Source: a virus. Taken from it: a stretch of DNA of 64,000 bases. The position numbers were made by a program, and so were the translations under genes. Each line of letters starts with the position of its first letter. Position 1 is the stretch's first letter. The stretch lies in IMG/VR virus record IMGVR_UViG_3300017968_001235, positions 1 through 64,000 of that record, one strand, 5' to 3'. Shown here piece after piece: positions 5,574-14,323 of the stretch. Under the pieces are notes generated by a model that searched no databases, was not told the DNA's origin, and was given only the letters and a program-made list of their open reading frames with translations.

Positions 5574-8243
5574 ATGAGTTATGTAGATGCAATCTTTGAT
5601 CGCGACCAAGATATTATTCGTGTAGTAGAACGAAAAGACGGTAAGCGACACCTTACAGAATATCCAATTAAATATACATTCTATTATAAAGACCAAAGAG
5701 GAAAGTATAAAAGTATCTTTGGCGATCCGTTATCACGTATTGTAGCAAAAAATACAAAGCAATTTAGAAAAGAACTTGCTATTAATCAAAACAAAGAACT
5801 GTTTGAAAGTGATATTAATCCTATATTCCAATGTTTAAGTGAAAATTATTTAAACGTTGATGCTCCAAAACTAAATGTTTGCTTCTTTGACATTGAGACT
5901 GACTTTGATCCAGAACGTGGATTCGCAGATCCAAGCGATCCATTTATGCCAATTACTGCAATTACAGTACACTTACAATGGCTAGATAGTCTTGTTACAT
6001 TTGCAATGCCGCCTAAAGGTTTGACAATGGAACAAGCAAAAGAAGAAGTAAAAGAATTTCCAAACACATACTTGTATGATAACGAAGGCGATATGCTTGA
6101 AGCATTCTTAGATATTATTCAAGATGCAGATATACTAAGTGGTTGGAACAGTGAAGGTTATGATATTCCTTACACAGTTAATCGTGTTGCTCGTGTACTA
6201 AGCAAAGATGATACAAGACGTTTTTGTTTATGGAAACAACTTCCTAAAAAACGTGAGTATGAAAAGTTTGGTAAAACAGCACAAACCTATGACCTAGTAG
6301 GCAGAGTGCATTTAGATAGTTTGGAATTATATCGTAAATACACATATGAAGAAAGACATACTTACAGACTTGATGCCATTGGTGAAATGGAAGTCGGCGA
6401 AAACAAAACTGTTTACGAAGGTACGCTCGATCAACTTTATAACAATGATTTCAGAAAGTTCATCGAATACAACCGACAAGACGTTGCACTACTGGACAAG
6501 TTGGACCAAAAACTAAAGTTCATTGACCTATCAAATGAACTAGCACACGCAAATACGGTTTTGCTACAGACCACAATGGGTGCGGTAGCAGTTACAGAAC
6601 AAGCAATTATTAACGAAGCACATCACAGAGGACTACAAGTTCCTAACAGGACAAAACGTGAACCAGGTAGTGATCCTGCGGCAGGTGCTTATGTTGCATT
6701 TCCTAAAAAAGGTGTACACAAGTGGATTGGTTCGATGGACTTGAATTCACTATATCCATCTGTGATTCGTGCATTGAATATGGATCCAGCAACTATCGTT
6801 GGACAACTACGTCCTGATCACACACAAGCATACTTAGAAGAAGCAATGACATTGCAAAAGAAATCATTTGCAGGTGCTTGGGAAGGTAAGTTTGGAACAT
6901 TAGAATATGATGCAGTTATGGAAAAGAGAAAAGACTTTGACATTACTGTAGACTGGGAAGGTAAAGAACCTGAAGTATATAGTGCGGCAGAAGTTCATAA
7001 AATTATCTTTGATAGCAATAACCCTTGGATGCTTACAGCAAACGGAACAATACTTACAACCGAGTTTGATGGTGTTATTCCAGGACTACTAAAACGTTGG
7101 TATGCTGAACGTAAAGAACTCCAAGCAATGAAGAAGAAGGCAATTGATGCAGGAAACAAAATTGAAATTGCATTTTGGGACAAAAGGCAACTTGTTAAAA
7201 AGATTAATCTTAACTCTCTTTACGGGGCCATTCTTAATCCTGGTTGCAGATTTTTTGACCCGAGGATAGGACAATCAACTACACTAACAGGTAGACAAAT
7301 TGCAAAACATATGGCCGCTGAAGTAAACAAAGTTATTACAGGTACATATGATCACGTAGGCGAAAGTGTTATCTATGGTGATACTGACTCTGTGTACTTT
7401 AGTGCATATCCAGTTCTTAAGAAAGAAATTGAAGAAGGTCAAATACCGTGGACTAAAGAAAGTGTAATTAAACTTTATGACCAAGTATGCGATGAAGCAA
7501 ACAGTTCTTTTGAAGCCTTTATGGCAAAGGCATTTCACTGTCCAAAGAGTCGTTCAGATGTTATTGCGGCAGGTAGAGAAATTGTTGCTGAAACAGGATT
7601 ATACATTACAAAGAAACGTTATGCGGCACTTGTATATGATGAAGAAGGTGAACGTAAAGATGTTGATGGCAAGCCAGGTAAAGTAAAAGCAATGGGTCTT
7701 GATCTTAAACGTTCAGATACTCCTGTGTTTATGCAGGAATTTTTAAGTGAACTATTACTTATGGTTTTAAAAGAAGCATCTGAAAAAGAAGTATTAGATC
7801 GTATTACAGAATTTAGAACTGAATTTAAAATACGTCCTGGCTTTGAAAAAGGTTCGCCTAAACGTGCAAACAAGATTGGTGAATACTTACGAAAAGAACA
7901 ACGTGATGGCAAAACAAATATGCCTGGTCACGTTCGAGCAAGTATCAATTGGAATACACTGAAGAAAATGAACGGTGACAAATACTCGCAAGAAATTGTA
8001 GATGGTATGAAAGTTATTGTTTGTAAACTAAAACAGAATCCATTAGGGTATACAAGTGTTGCATATCCTACAGATGAACTACGTTTGCCGGACTGGTTTA
8101 AAGAACTTCCATTTGATGACGATGCTATGGAAGGTACTATTATTGATAATAAACTAGATAACCTTATCGGTGTGTTGGATTATGATCTAAGTAGTACACA
8201 ACAGAAAAATACGTTTAACAATTTATTTGACTTTGGAGAATAA
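5574..8243 (+). CDS. 43: Family B DNA polymerase, T4 gp43-like
   Basis: This 889-residue protein is close to T4 gp43 (898 residues). The proofreading exonuclease begins at FFDIETDFD (about 104-112; Asp and Glu metal ligands). The polymerase motifs are DLNSLYPS (motif A, about residue 389), KINLNSLYG (motif B, about 543) and YGDTDSVYF (motif C, about 601). It would replicate the phage genome with the gp45 clamp encoded at 10261. A hairpin just upstream of its ribosome binding site suggests autogenous translational control. It is complete, with no split or intein, and the exonuclease gene begins directly after its stop. Confidence 0.98.
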   Translation: MSYVDAIFDRDQDIIRVVERKDGKRHLTEYPIKYTFYYKDQRGKYKSIFGDPLSRIVAKNTKQFRKELAINQNKELFESDINPIFQCLSENYLNVDAPKLNVCFFDIETDFDPERGFADPSDPFMPITAITVHLQWLDSLVTFAMPPKGLTMEQAKEEVKEFPNTYLYDNEGDMLEAFLDIIQDADILSGWNSEGYDIPYTVNRVARVLSKDDTRRFCLWKQLPKKREYEKFGKTAQTYDLVGRVHLDSLELYRKYTYEERHTYRLDAIGEMEVGENKTVYEGTLDQLYNNDFRKFIEYNRQDVALLDKLDQKLKFIDLSNELAHANTVLLQTTMGAVAVTEQAIINEAHHRGLQVPNRTKREPGSDPAAGAYVAFPKKGVHKWIGSMDLNSLYPSVIRALNMDPATIVGQLRPDHTQAYLEEAMTLQKKSFAGAWEGKFGTLEYDAVMEKRKDFDITVDWEGKEPEVYSAAEVHKIIFDSNNPWMLTANGTILTTEFDGVIPGLLKRWYAERKELQAMKKKAIDAGNKIEIAFWDKRQLVKKINLNSLYGAILNPGCRFFDPRIGQSTTLTGRQIAKHMAAEVNKVITGTYDHVGESVIYGDTDSVYFSAYPVLKKEIEEGQIPWTKESVIKLYDQVCDEANSSFEAFMAKAFHCPKSRSDVIAAGREIVAETGLYITKKRYAALVYDEEGERKDVDGKPGKVKAMGLDLKRSDTPVFMQEFLSELLLMVLKEASEKEVLDRITEFRTEFKIRPGFEKGSPKRANKIGEYLRKEQRDGKTNMPGHVRASINWNTLKKMNGDKYSQEIVDGMKVIVCKLKQNPLGYTSVAYPTDELRLPDWFKELPFDDDAMEGTIIDNKLDNLIGVLDYDLSSTQQKNTFNNLFDFGE

Positions 8244-8786
8244 ATGGCTACTCACGGAATGATAGACTTAGAAACACTTGGTGTAGAACCAGATAGTGTA
8301 GTTATTACACTTGGTGCTATTAAGTTTGATCCATACTCTGATACAGAGCCACATGATGGATTATATCTACGTTGTGATATCGAAGAGCAATCAGAAAAGT
8401 ATAATCGTTCAATTGATGATAATACTCTTGCTTGGTGGGGTAGACAAGAACAAAATATTCAAGACGAAGCATTTGGTGATCATGAGAATAGAGTAAACAT
8501 GGATACACTTACAAAAGCAATTAATAAATGGTGTGTTGGACTTGACCAACTTTGGTGTCAAGGTCCGTTGTTTGACTACGCTATTCTACAAAATTTATAC
8601 AAACAAGTAGGAAAACCTTGCCCATGGAACTATTGGCAAATTAGAGACAGCAGAACTCTATTTAGTATGATGCCAAGTGATCCACGTAAGGCAATACAAG
8701 AAGAGGCTCACAACGCACTAGCAGATTGTTATTATCAAGCAAAGTGTGTCCAATCAACCTTTAAACATTTTGGAGTGAAAAAATGA
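8244..8786 (+). CDS. dexA: 3'-5' exonuclease, DexA-like (DnaQ fold)
   Basis: A 180-residue RNase H-like exonuclease of the DEDDh class. It has MIDLETLG (Asp and Glu, residues 6-13), an Asp in GPLFDYAIL (about 110) and HNALADC (about 157-163; His and Asp). T4 DexA (227 residues) degrades DNA 3' to 5' and helps recycle host DNA. Other DnaQ-fold nucleases are possible, but the position directly after gp43 and the overall pattern fit DexA. The ATG is directly adjacent to the polymerase stop. It overlaps the cupin gene start by 4 bases, so translation of this group is coupled. Confidence 0.8.
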   Translation: MATHGMIDLETLGVEPDSVVITLGAIKFDPYSDTEPHDGLYLRCDIEEQSEKYNRSIDDNTLAWWGRQEQNIQDEAFGDHENRVNMDTLTKAINKWCVGLDQLWCQGPLFDYAILQNLYKQVGKPCPWNYWQIRDSRTLFSMMPSDPRKAIQEEAHNALADCYYQAKCVQSTFKHFGVKK

Positions 8787-9112
8787 AATTCGGTAACTGG
8801 GATATAGGCGGTGAAGTTGTTAAACAAGATGACCGCTATACTGTAAAAGATAATAAAGGATTAAAAAATCTTATTGTAAGTAGTACTAGATTAAGACCTA
8901 ATAAAAGTACAACAGGACATAAACACGAAGGTCAAGAAGAAGTTTACTTGTTTATCGAAGGTACAGGTAATATGCAACTTGATGATGAAACGTTTAGTGT
9001 TTATCCAGGCGATACAGTACTAATTCAAGACGGAGTATTTCATCGTGTACACGCAGGTGATGAAGAATTATACTTTGTTTGTGTGTTTGATGGAAAGAGA
9101 TACGATGCGTGA
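8783..9112 (+). CDS. Single-domain cupin protein
   Basis: This 109-residue RmlC-like cupin shows both conserved motifs: GHKHEGQEEVYLFIEG (about 48-63; His, His and Glu metal ligands) and PGDTVLIQDGVFHRV (about 75-89; last His). It probably binds one divalent metal. Cupins of this size can be sugar isomerases, epimerases or binding proteins. The nearby epimerase at 9491 hints at sugar metabolism but proves nothing. It overlaps dexA by 4 bases and the glycosylase by 8. Confidence 0.75.
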   Translation: MKFGNWDIGGEVVKQDDRYTVKDNKGLKNLIVSSTRLRPNKSTTGHKHEGQEEVYLFIEGTGNMQLDDETFSVYPGDTVLIQDGVFHRVHAGDEELYFVCVFDGKRYDA

Positions 9113-9494
9113 TGATCTAATGGTTCAACAGCAAGTCGACAATGTATGGCAACATATGGTTGGCGTTATATGTCTTAATCAGGTAAACAGGCGTCAAACT
9201 AAACCTGTACTTACAGAGTTCTTTAGACGTTGGCCTACACATAGTAGTTTGCTATATGCTACTAAAAAAGAAATTGAAGATGTGCTAAAGCCGTTAGGTA
9301 TGCAACGTGTTCGAGCAGAAAGACTGTATCGAATGAGCGAACAATTTGAAGATTGGGATGGAGAAGATGCTACACAATTATACGGTATTGGTAAGTACGG
9401 TTCTGACAGTTATAGACTTTTTTATAAAAATGAAATACCTACAGATGTGCAAGACAAAGAATTAAAAAGATACATTGCTGAGGAATTAGTATGA
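9105..9494 (+). CDS. MBD4-like HhH-GPD DNA glycosylase
   Basis: A 129-residue minimal DNA glycosylase. LKPLGMQRVRAERL (about 61-74) and LYGIGKYGSDSYRLF (about 92-106, the helix-hairpin-helix) closely follow the catalytic domain of vertebrate MBD4. The catalytic Asp is probably D117 in VQDKEL. MBD4 removes thymine or uracil opposite guanine. There is no Fe-S cysteine cluster as in endonuclease III. I took ATG 9105, which overlaps the cupin stop, because the homology begins soon after it; an upstream ATG at 9045 would add residues coded within the cupin gene. It likely guards phage DNA against deamination, or acts on host DNA. Confidence 0.75.
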   Translation: MRDDLMVQQQVDNVWQHMVGVICLNQVNRRQTKPVLTEFFRRWPTHSSLLYATKKEIEDVLKPLGMQRVRAERLYRMSEQFEDWDGEDATQLYGIGKYGSDSYRLFYKNEIPTDVQDKELKRYIAEELV

Positions 9495-10246
9495 AAATTT
9501 TACTAACAGGACATAAAGGTTTAGTAGGTCAAGAACTATATGCAGAGTTAGTAAAAGAACATTTTGTAATTGGTATTGATAGACTAGAAGGTAATGATAT
9601 ACTTGATCTAGAAATAAACTTTGATGTTGATTTAGTAATTCATCTTGCCGGAGAATCAGGACTACGAAGAAGCATTGATAATCCAAAACTGTTTTGGGAA
9701 AATAATGTTATAGCATCTAAAAAGATTTTTCAAAGTTTTCCAAACACAAGAATTTTGTATGCTAGTTCTAGCACAGCCAAAGAACCTTTTTTAAATCCTT
9801 ATGCGATGACTAAAAAGGTTATGGAAGAAATTGCGCCAGATAACAGTTTAGGTATGCGATTTACAACTATATATAATAACAAGCAGACAAGGCCCAATAT
9901 GTTTATACCTCGATTACTAAGAAACGATGTCCCCTACGTTACCAACCATAAAAGAGATTTTATTCACGTCAGTGATATTGTAAACGCAATTCTACTATTA
10001 ATCAAAACAGATACCAAAGGAATAATTGATATTGGTACAGGAACGTCTGTAGCACTTACAGATTTAACTAAATTGGCAAACATTGATCCTGAACAAACAA
10101 CTAAGGACAATGAACGTATGGACAATACAGCCGATATAACTGTCTTAAAGAATTTAGGGTGGAAGCCGAAAGTTAATATTTTTGACTTTATTGAGACCAA
10201 TAAAGAACTTGACTTTTCGCAAAAACCTAAATATAATGTAATATAA
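9491..10246 (+). CDS. NAD-dependent sugar-nucleotide epimerase/dehydratase
   Basis: A 251-residue extended SDR. It has GHKGLVGQ (residues 7-14, Rossmann GxxGxxG), HLAGESG (about 52-58), a Ser-rich SSST stretch and YAMTK (Tyr and Lys catalytic pair, about 104-108). RDFIHVSDI (about 157) is typical of sugar-nucleotide epimerases. It is shorter than the usual 300-340 residues and has a compact C-terminal substrate domain. The likely substrate is an NDP-sugar, for a surface or fibre glycan. It overlaps the glycosylase gene by 4 bases. Confidence 0.8.
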   Translation: MKILLTGHKGLVGQELYAELVKEHFVIGIDRLEGNDILDLEINFDVDLVIHLAGESGLRRSIDNPKLFWENNVIASKKIFQSFPNTRILYASSSTAKEPFLNPYAMTKKVMEEIAPDNSLGMRFTTIYNNKQTRPNMFIPRLLRNDVPYVTNHKRDFIHVSDIVNAILLLIKTDTKGIIDIGTGTSVALTDLTKLANIDPEQTTKDNERMDNTADITVLKNLGWKPKVNIFDFIETNKELDFSQKPKYNVI

Positions 10247-10260
10247 AGGAGAAGCAACCA

Positions 10261-10992
10261 ATGAAAGACATTTTACAAGACGTTGTCGCACACACACATT
10301 CACTAGGTTTTCTTAATCTAGTTAAAGTAAGTGGCGATGATCAATCAACAACAATCGAAAGTATGGCAGAAGATAGAAGTGTTATCTTAACTGCAAAAGC
10401 AAAGAATTCCGTAGGCGAGTTCAATGGTACTTTTGGTATGCCTAACTTAGACAAGTTAGCACTACACTTAAAGAATCCTGAGTATCAAAAGAACGCAAAA
10501 CTTTCTGTAGAGAAAGCAGAACGTAATGGCGAAACTGTTCCAACACACATTCACTTTGAAAACGAAGCAGGTGACTTCCAAAATGATTATCGTTTTATGA
10601 ACAAACAAATCATTGAAGAAAAACTAAAGAGTGTTAAGTTTAAAGGTGCAAGTTGGGAAGTAGAGTTTGAGCCAACTGTTGCAAGTATTAATAGAATGAA
10701 ACTACAAAGTGCGGCGCATTCAGAAGAGCCAACTTTTAATGTTTCAACTAACGGTGATAACCTAGTGTTTAGTTTTGGTGATCACAGTACACACGCTGGT
10801 AAGTTTAATTTCCAAACAGGTGTAACTGGTGCATTACAACACACTTGGGCATGGCCTGTAGCACAAGTACAAGCAATTCTAAATCTTGATGGTAAATTAA
10901 ACATGAAGATTTCAGATCAAGGTGCTATGCAAATCACAGTAGATAGTGGAATGGTTGAGTACGATTATATTCTTCCAGCACAATCTAAGTAA
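10261..10992 (+). CDS. 45: Sliding clamp, T4 gp45-like
   Basis: This 243-residue protein matches the size of T4 gp45 (228). It has the clamp-type alternation of strands, with the segment FNGTFGMPNLDKLALHL in the place where gp45 has its first-domain strand and helix. gp45 is the trimeric processivity clamp for gp43 and also activates late transcription. A strong ribosome binding site (aaggag) precedes the ATG. It lies about 2 kb after the polymerase gene. The similarity to T4 is weak by eye; the call rests on length, pattern and my memory of marine T4-like clamps. Confidence 0.75.
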   Translation: MKDILQDVVAHTHSLGFLNLVKVSGDDQSTTIESMAEDRSVILTAKAKNSVGEFNGTFGMPNLDKLALHLKNPEYQKNAKLSVEKAERNGETVPTHIHFENEAGDFQNDYRFMNKQIIEEKLKSVKFKGASWEVEFEPTVASINRMKLQSAAHSEEPTFNVSTNGDNLVFSFGDHSTHAGKFNFQTGVTGALQHTWAWPVAQVQAILNLDGKLNMKISDQGAMQITVDSGMVEYDYILPAQSK

Positions 10993-10999
10993 GGAGTTT

Positions 11000-11191
11000 A
11001 TGCCGAAACCAGGTATAATAGAACGTTTAGGAAAGTGGCATTCGAGGATATTTGAATATGTTAGCAACAAAGCAAAAACATCAAAACTATGGGCCGTGTT
11101 GCTCACTATTTTGGTTGTATATGAGTTGGTTGAGCATTTGGTTTATCCTTGGCTTGTTCCTCTCTTAGCATTTAAGGCATTTGGAGAATAA
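11000..11191 (+). CDS. Small single-pass membrane protein
   Basis: A 63-residue protein. The ATG at 11000 is preceded by aaggag at good spacing, so I prefer it to the upstream in-frame start, which lies inside the clamp gene. A basic N-terminal third is followed by a hydrophobic segment (about 29-57, broken by a few charged residues: LWAVLLTILVVYELV and LVYPWLVPLLAF). No family recognised. It lies between gp45 and the transglycosylase gene, whose ribosome binding site is inside its last codons. Confidence 0.6.
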   Translation: MPKPGIIERLGKWHSRIFEYVSNKAKTSKLWAVLLTILVVYELVEHLVYPWLVPLLAFKAFGE

Positions 11192-11192
11192 T

Positions 11193-12737
11193 TTGAATAC
11201 GGACTTAACAGCACAGCAAAAGGATTACGCAATCTTCCTACCAGCGATTAGTGGCTTCTATGCTACATTCATTGGTAAACAGCGTCGTGAAGAATATGTT
11301 GAAAGAACTAGAATTCCTAGTAACTTTCCTAATGACGTTGAAAGTCTGAACTGGTTAAATCGCAATGACGGTATGTTTCAATATAATTGGTCATTGTATT
11401 CCGCAGGTCACGCTGAATTAGATATTAACAAAGACTCACCTAAAGAAGATATGATCCGAAACAGAGATCGCAATACTAGTTGGTTGCTTGGCGACTCTGG
11501 AGGATTCCAGATTGGTAAAGGTGTATGGGAAGGTGATTGGAAAGATCCTAACTGTCCTAAGGCGAAAAAGAAACGTGAACAAGTTTTACGTTGGATGGAC
11601 GAATATATGGATTACGGTATGATCCTTGATATTCCGGCTTGGGTTGCTCGTAGTCCACAAGGTGTTAAAGCAACTGGTATTAGTACATACCAAGAAGCAG
11701 TAAATGCCACACGTATTAATAACGATTACTTTATGAAAAATCGTAATGGTAATTGTAAATTCTTAAATGTACTACAAGGTGAGAATCATGCTGATGCAGA
11801 AGATTGGTATCAGCAAATGAAAGACTATTGCGATCCTAAAAAGTATACTGATCACTTTAATGGGTGGTCAATGGGTGGTCAGAATATGTGTGATATTCAC
11901 CTAGCATTAAAACGTATTGTTGCACTACGTTTTGATGGATTACTTGAAAAAGGCAAACATGACTTTATGCACTTCTTGGGTACAAGTAAACTAGAGTGGG
12001 CAACACTACTAACTGATGTACAAAGAGCAGTTCGTAAACATCATAACGAAAACTTTACAATTACATTTGACTGTGCTAGTCCATTCTTAGCAACAGCAAA
12101 TGGTCAAATCTATTGTGAACTTGAAACAAAAGATAGAAGTAAATGGGTATACAGAATGGTACCTAGCATTGACGACAAAGGTTTAGCACAAGACCTTACA
12201 CCGTTTGGTCAAGCATTTGTACGTGAAAACAAACACGGAAGTTTTAAAGACTCGCCTATTACAACAGGACTAACAGCCAAAGATGTTTGTATCTATGCAC
12301 CAGGCGATCTAAATAAAGTAGGTAAAGAAGGAAAAACATCTTGGGATAGTTTTTCATATGCGATCCAAATGGGTCATAATGTATGGAGTCACATTAATGC
12401 AGTACAAGAAGCAAACAGAGAATATGACGCAGGCAGAATTCCAGCGATGCTTGTCGAAGAACGTTTTGACAGGTTATTTTTTAGAGATGTTGTGGAAGCG
12501 ATATTTGCAACTGACAACAGAGACGAAGCGAATGCGGTCATAGAAGAATTTTCAAGATTCTGGATGTCAGTTATTGGCACTAGAGGTGCTACTGGTAAAA
12601 AGACAGTTAATGCTAGTACACAGTTTGCTAATTTATTTGAAGAAGCAGACACAACAACTTCAGATGACTCAAGTGACAGTGAATTTACTGAAGAACAAGA
12701 ACATAAACTCGAGGAGTTAGAAGATGAGCAAATCTAA
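11193..12737 (+). CDS. dpdA: TGT-like DNA deazaguanine transglycosylase (DpdA type)
   Basis: A 514-residue homologue of tRNA-guanine transglycosylase. GDSGGFQ (Asp about 101) matches the TGT general base motif. FDCASPF followed by TANGQIY (Asp about 293) matches the nucleophile motif FDCVxPTRxARNG. GWSMGGQ and LQGEN match further TGT signatures. The usual zinc motif CxCxxC is not visible. Phage DpdA enzymes exchange guanine in DNA for a 7-deazaguanine, and FolE, QueE and a QueD-like protein encoded nearby fit its precursor supply. I chose TTG 11193, with ggag 6 bases before it. The acidic Ser/Thr/Glu tail after about 480 is extra. It could be a tRNA enzyme, but the phage pathway context favours DNA. 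Confidence 0.8.
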   Translation: MNTDLTAQQKDYAIFLPAISGFYATFIGKQRREEYVERTRIPSNFPNDVESLNWLNRNDGMFQYNWSLYSAGHAELDINKDSPKEDMIRNRDRNTSWLLGDSGGFQIGKGVWEGDWKDPNCPKAKKKREQVLRWMDEYMDYGMILDIPAWVARSPQGVKATGISTYQEAVNATRINNDYFMKNRNGNCKFLNVLQGENHADAEDWYQQMKDYCDPKKYTDHFNGWSMGGQNMCDIHLALKRIVALRFDGLLEKGKHDFMHFLGTSKLEWATLLTDVQRAVRKHHNENFTITFDCASPFLATANGQIYCELETKDRSKWVYRMVPSIDDKGLAQDLTPFGQAFVRENKHGSFKDSPITTGLTAKDVCIYAPGDLNKVGKEGKTSWDSFSYAIQMGHNVWSHINAVQEANREYDAGRIPAMLVEERFDRLFFRDVVEAIFATDNRDEANAVIEEFSRFWMSVIGTRGATGKKTVNASTQFANLFEEADTTTSDDSSDSEFTEEQEHKLEELEDEQI

Positions 12738-12912
12738 TAAGCAACTAAAACGTTTAGAAGAAGAGCATCAATATTACGATAAAAAAGTTACAGAGATGGA
12801 ACAGGAACGTGACGGAGATCGTTCATGGACTTCAAAAGAACTTTTGCAAAGGCATAAGAAAATCAAACTAGCACTAAAAGATGCTATTTTAAAATTTAAA
12901 AATAAAATTTAA
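12724..12912 (+). CDS. Small coiled-coil protein (DUF465/SlyX-like)
   Basis: A 62-residue protein that is almost wholly charged helix, with heptad-like spacing (KRLEEEHQYYDKKVTEMEQE and later LQRHKKIKLALKDAIL). The pattern LEEEH...D...L..KK.KL.LKD resembles the YdcH/DUF465 family of short helical hairpins. It overlaps the transglycosylase gene by 14 bases. A similar small protein lies at 13537. No function is known for the family. Confidence 0.55.
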   Translation: MSKSNKQLKRLEEEHQYYDKKVTEMEQERDGDRSWTSKELLQRHKKIKLALKDAILKFKNKI

Positions 12913-12925
12913 AGGAGATCAGAGA

Positions 12926-13516
12926 ATGGCAATAGTTGACTTGTTTACTACTCCGTTCTCAGACGAGCACCTTAGCGACATTAACAATGACGAACTTATT
13001 AAGTTTGCATACAAGAATGTTAAGCACAGAGGTCAAAGTAATCATTTAAATTTAGCCGAGCCTGTTCTTCAACCGCTAGTAGAAGCGGTAAGAGAACATT
13101 TTAAAATGCTCACACAACTGTGGAACTTGGTTGATGGGTATGAAATTAAACCCACACAGGCTTGGCTAAATGTACAAAAGCCTTTAGAACAAACATCAAA
13201 CATTGTAGAAACACATCTACACCCTAAACACTTCGTAGCCTGTGTATACTATCCACAAGCCGAACAAAACTGCGGAGATTTAGTTTTATTCCCCCCATCT
13301 AATATCGTAGACTATGCTCTACCACCTAAACTAATTCAAGCGGCCAATTCTTATAACGGTTGTAGATTTACAGTTATTCCACAAACTGGTAAATTAGTTT
13401 CTTTCCCAGGTTGGATTAATCATCAAGTTAAAGAAAATTGGAGCAAGAAAGATAGGATTAGTATTGCATTTAATGGCGATATTGAAGGATTTGGACTTGA
13501 CAACGACACACTATAA
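12926..13516 (+). CDS. 2OG-Fe(II) oxygenase (2OG-FeII_Oxy_5 type)
   Basis: A 196-residue jelly-roll oxygenase. THLHPKHFVACVYY (about 92-105) supplies the first metal-binding His, SFPGWINHQV (about 157-166) the distal His, and KKDRISIAFN (about 172-181) the Arg that binds 2-oxoglutarate. The architecture matches PF13759 as at 3843. A strong ribosome binding site (aaaggag) lies upstream. Placement directly downstream of the DpdA-type gene raises the idea that it acts on modified DNA, but the family has many unknown substrates and nothing in the sequence decides this. Confidence 0.8.
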   Translation: MAIVDLFTTPFSDEHLSDINNDELIKFAYKNVKHRGQSNHLNLAEPVLQPLVEAVREHFKMLTQLWNLVDGYEIKPTQAWLNVQKPLEQTSNIVETHLHPKHFVACVYYPQAEQNCGDLVLFPPSNIVDYALPPKLIQAANSYNGCRFTVIPQTGKLVSFPGWINHQVKENWSKKDRISIAFNGDIEGFGLDNDTL

Positions 13517-13536
13517 TGTTATATTAAGGAGAGCAT

Positions 13537-13698
13537 ATGACTAAAGAAAACAGATTGGAAGCACTAATAATCAAGCATAAAACACTTGACAAAGAGATCC
13601 AAAGAGGTTATAGTAATTATATAGATGATGCGGCACTTAAGAAAATGAAACAAGAGAAATTAATAGTTAAACAGGAAATTGAGAGATTACAATCATGA
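13537..13698 (+). CDS. Short DUF465/YdcH-like helical protein
   Basis: A 53-residue gene (MTKENRLEAL to EIERLQS). It has a strong ribosome binding site (aaggag, 13527-13532) before ATG 13537 and ends in an ATGA overlap with the next gene at 13695. The pattern IKHKTLDKEI...D...LKKMKQEKLIVKQEI matches the short helical hairpin family DUF465. Small, charged and without membrane segments. It is similar in type to the protein at 12724, so the two may be paralogues or partners around the oxygenase gene. Function unknown. Confidence 0.65.
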   Translation: MTKENRLEALIIKHKTLDKEIQRGYSNYIDDAALKKMKQEKLIVKQEIERLQS

Positions 13699-14234
13699 AA
13701 CGTGATTACTCAGACGGCATTGTAAAAGATGATGTTGTTTATTTTACTGGATATGAAGTAGAGAAAACACCAGCATACGATATGGATACACTATTTGTAG
13801 TTGGATGTCGTCCGTTAGATGAAGTATTAGAACAAGCAAAAGCAAAGCACGTAGACCATATTTACTTGGGTGCTAATCAAAGTTTTGAAATAGTTTTACC
13901 AAATGGTGAAGAAGAAACTAACAAGGCTTGGGATACACTAATTTACGGTTTGCTTAAAGAAGGATATCATGTAACACTTGATTATGATGTAAAATATCAT
14001 GAGTGGGTGTTAGAAAGCGGTTACAACGAAAAAACAAACTTTATTAGTCAGATTAGTGTAAAAATTCCTTACATTGATCAACTTAATTATAATGCGTGTA
14101 TCAAAATTGACGACAAAGATTTTAAAGCAACTAATGCCGGTGTTTGGATTCATCAGGTACACGATTTACAAGACCGTTCAAAATTTACAGATTGGTCCAA
14201 ATATGAAAACGATAATCCGGTTGACAATGACTAA
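13695..14234 (+). CDS. Conserved T4-like phage protein, function unknown
   Basis: A 179-residue soluble protein of a family I recognise from T4-like cyanophages, by FFTG-like YFTGYEVE near the start, YLGANQSF (about 56) and the C-terminal YNACIKIDDKDFKATNAGVW. It is rich in strand-forming residues and has no known catalytic motif. In related phages it is often near a QueD-like gene, as here (next gene at 14324), which could link it to deazaguanine metabolism. That neighbourhood statement is from memory and should be taken as weak. A consensus promoter for the next gene lies in its last codons. Confidence 0.7.
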   Translation: MKRDYSDGIVKDDVVYFTGYEVEKTPAYDMDTLFVVGCRPLDEVLEQAKAKHVDHIYLGANQSFEIVLPNGEEETNKAWDTLIYGLLKEGYHVTLDYDVKYHEWVLESGYNEKTNFISQISVKIPYIDQLNYNACIKIDDKDFKATNAGVWIHQVHDLQDRSKFTDWSKYENDNPVDND

Positions 14235-14249
14235 GAAAGAAGTTATAAT
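14221..14249 (+). promoter_or_regulatory. Sigma-70-type promoter for the QueD-like operon
   Basis: TTGACA (14221-14226) and TATAAT (14244-14249), both perfect, with a 17-base spacer, across the stop codon of the upstream gene. Transcription would start near 14256, after an in-frame ATG at 14252, which argues that the true start of the next gene is downstream, at about 14324. Confidence 0.75.
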
Positions 14250-14323
14250 AAATGGAAACAGTAAGAGAATCTTATCACAATTATATGTTGAGAATGATGA
14301 GAGAGGATAACGAAAAGGCAATT

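Noticed and set aside
13497-13517. TTGACA and TATAAT before the small gene at 13537
   Set aside because: The spacer is only 9 bases, too short for a sigma-70 promoter.
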